Origin: Caenorhabditis remanei
Taxonomy: Eukaryota; Nematoda; Chromadorea; Rhabditida; Rhabditidae
Length of the DNA stretch: 64,000 nt
Direction: 5' to 3'
Assembly (NCBI RefSeq): GCF_010183535.1
Contig: NC_071330.1
Location: 7,421,717 to 7,485,716 of the forward strand
Both the position numbers and the translations under genes were made by a program. The notes beneath the pieces are model-generated. The model was not told the origin of the DNA. It did no database searches and saw only the letters and a list, made by a program, of their open reading frames with translations. Of this stretch, positions 62,187-64,000 are shown piece by piece. How positions within the stretch are numbered: position 1 is the stretch's first letter; each line of letters begins with the position of its first letter.

Positions 62187-64000
62187 TTACTCGTCATCTG
62201 ATAGATCCTCATACACATGATCCTTACATGGACGACCCGAATACGTTGTGGAAATTGTATTAATGGTTTGATCAGAGAGTGGATATTTGATTTGTTTATG
62301 TTTGAAAACAGGTAGTTCACCAGTAGCACGAAAGTCGATTACCGAACGAGGTGCAGTTTTATCTGAAATCTTTTAATTTTTATTATTCAAATTACTTGGC
62401 TGGCACTTAAAAAATTAGAAAATTGAACAAACCTCCGGCTTCGGGTGGCATTCTGTTTGATGCTAGCTTTGACGGATTCCTTGAGCGATCATCGTCATCT
62501 GAAGATCCATCAGACACGACGGATTGAATAGATGAGGGTTTTCCGGATACACTAGGAACGGGTTGGGGAACAGGAGCAGCAGTTTGGACGGCAACCGATG
62601 GAGATGGCTGAGATACCGTCATGGGGAGTGCATTAGAAACTGTTGTTGGTTGTTGAGGGAGTTGAGGGAGTTGAGGAGCGGAAGCAGAAGATGGTACTGC
62701 TGAAGTAGCTACAGTAGGCAGGAATCCAGCGAACCCAGAAGTTGGAATCGGACGTGCGATACCATGTGGACGCTGAAAAATAATTGTTCGTTGAATACGG
62801 TAACTACGCTTAAATGTACCAGAAGGTGAAACTTCTCGTAGTTATCTGGTTTATTTACTTGTTGTCTCTGTGCACTTTGATCTTGAATTGCTTGTGCCTG
62901 AGCGTGAGCATTTTGCAATTGAATATTTTGTTGCATGGCCATATACTGTTGAAGCAATTGGGGATTTTGATGAAGCTGTTGAACGACCTGAGGAGGAAGC
63001 TGATTCATGGCATTCAATGATCTCATCTGTTCCATAAGTTGATGAGTTATTTTCAGGTTAGTGTCATTGTTCATTAAAGTCATCTTATGTTGCCTTTCTT
63101 CATCCAGCCGAACTACTTCATTGTATATATCCATGTAGTTTACATCTAATTCATCATTTGCAGCAGCATTTTCTCTAGCATTTACCAGGTTTGTAACTGA
63201 TTTGTCATTTGCTGGCTGACTAGCTTCTTCAGCAAGTATTAGTGCCAGACATTCTTTCGCCTCGTTTTCAGTAGCTACTTTTTGACAAATTGTGATTCGA
63301 AGTTGAAGAGGGACCGAAAGATGGTCAACCATGCGTTTACCAGCAGGAGTCAAAGGAATGCTTCTGGGTTCCAGACGTTTTATTGGTCTACGTTCATTAG
63401 GTTTTGTGGTCGACGGACCTTGCCAAACGATTTGAATTTCATCCGAATTATTCGTATTTGCTGGTGAAACGGTGTTTGAATTGTTCACATTGGCTTTCGT
63501 TTGCAGCAACTGTTGGTGTGATGGTTTCATCAAATCGGCAACAGTCTGAAGAATTTAACATTGAAAATTGTAAAATTAAGAAAACTTATGTGCGTTATAT
63601 TTTCGAAAGTTGTCTGTTCAGATTCTTTGTATGAATTGAAACGTAAAAAACTGAACGTATTTCAATATTCCGAAAAATCGGCTTGAAAAAGAAGAACGAA
63701 GAAGAGAACAAACAAGCATGTGACTCATTCGCTGACACATTGTCATTTCAGATGAAGAAGCAAATCGTTCAGTTCCTAGTGACTGATTTTGAACGATATT
63801 AGATGAACTGTTATTATGATAGAAGCAAAAAATACACACCTTATTGTTAGATTCTGCAGGTGTAGGATGTCCTGAAGTGCCAGCAGTTATACTACGACCA
63901 GAAGAAGTCTGGAAAAAACGGAATTAATCTAAACTCGTAAAAATGACAGAAACTTACAGGTATGATGGATCTTGTGGCGTGTGCTGCGGGACTAACTCCT
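62187..64000 (-). CDS. C-terminal part of a Gln/Pro-rich (nuclear-type) protein, 5' end beyond the right edge
   Basis: The exons (complement) are 63958-64000, 63840-63908, 62859-63545, 62433-62772 and 62187-62362. They join in frame for about 438 codons and end at TAA 62187-62189. The 229-codon exon has a basic segment (NERRPIKRLEPRSIPL), a helical stretch, then a Gln-rich coiled region (QLPPQVVQQLHQNPQLLQQ). The next exon is Pro/Ser/Val-rich with an acidic DGSSDDDDRSR patch. The C-terminus ends in an acidic EDLSDDE. This composition fits a transcription cofactor. By recalled position beside plk-1 it could be gei-8 (C14B9.6, NCoR-like), but the diagnostic SANT domains would lie outside the window, so no symbol is given. 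Confidence 0.7.

Noticed and set aside
62187..64000. Firm assignment to gei-8
   Set aside because: The diagnostic SANT domains are outside the window; only composition and recalled position support it.
1..64000. CRISPR arrays, bacterial operons, prophage or viral genes
   Set aside because: The window is intron-rich nematode DNA; no such structure is present.

Overview
The window is nuclear DNA of a Caenorhabditis nematode that is not C. elegans. The evidence is an AT-rich background, many 45-60 bp introns with GTAAGT-type donors and TTTTCAG acceptors, small dense genes on both strands, and worm-specific families. The polo kinase is very close to C. elegans PLK-1 but not identical to it. From memory, the order acy-3, lec-4 and gmeb-3, then mtm-3 and toh-1, then plk-1 matches C. 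elegans chromosome III clones C44F1, T24A11 and C14B9. I could not check this against a database.

Left third (1-17.8 kb): a large ankyrin-repeat gene on the minus strand runs off the left edge. Its largest intron carries a nearly 1-kb palindromic repeat. Next is a minus-strand gene that I read as a divergent STAT transcription factor (coiled coil, DNA-binding core, linker, SH2, candidate phosphotyrosine tail). It is divergent to a SAND-domain/AT-hook factor (gmeb-3), which has six ACGT cores just before its start codon. A two-domain galectin (lec-4) is convergent to gmeb-3.

Middle (17.8-45 kb, all minus strand): a GC-rich palindromic repeat; an adenylyl-cyclase-like gene (acy-3) with both membrane blocks and two catalytic domains whose key residues are degraded; a 3.6-kb non-coding stretch; a myotubularin-FYVE phosphatase (mtm-3) with two possible C-terminal ends; a multi-pass membrane protein with two PPxY motifs; and an astacin-EGF-CUB metalloprotease (toh-1).

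Right third (45-64 kb): about 5.6 kb with no confident gene except a possible 45-residue ORF. Then plk-1 on the plus strand, an F-box/FTH-type gene followed 157 bp later by a Lys-rich membrane-anchored protein (possible operon), tRNA-Met, an inverted G/C-run minisatellite with a 21-bp period, a FRAG1/PGAP2-type membrane protein with an intron-containing tRNA-Leu inside one of its introns, and on the minus strand the 3' end of a Gln/Pro-rich gene leaving the right edge.

Most loci are independent housekeeping, signalling or developmental genes rather than one pathway. Exon boundaries come from reading frames and splice signals by eye and may be off by a base or two. Every predicted multi-exon coding total was checked to be divisible by three.
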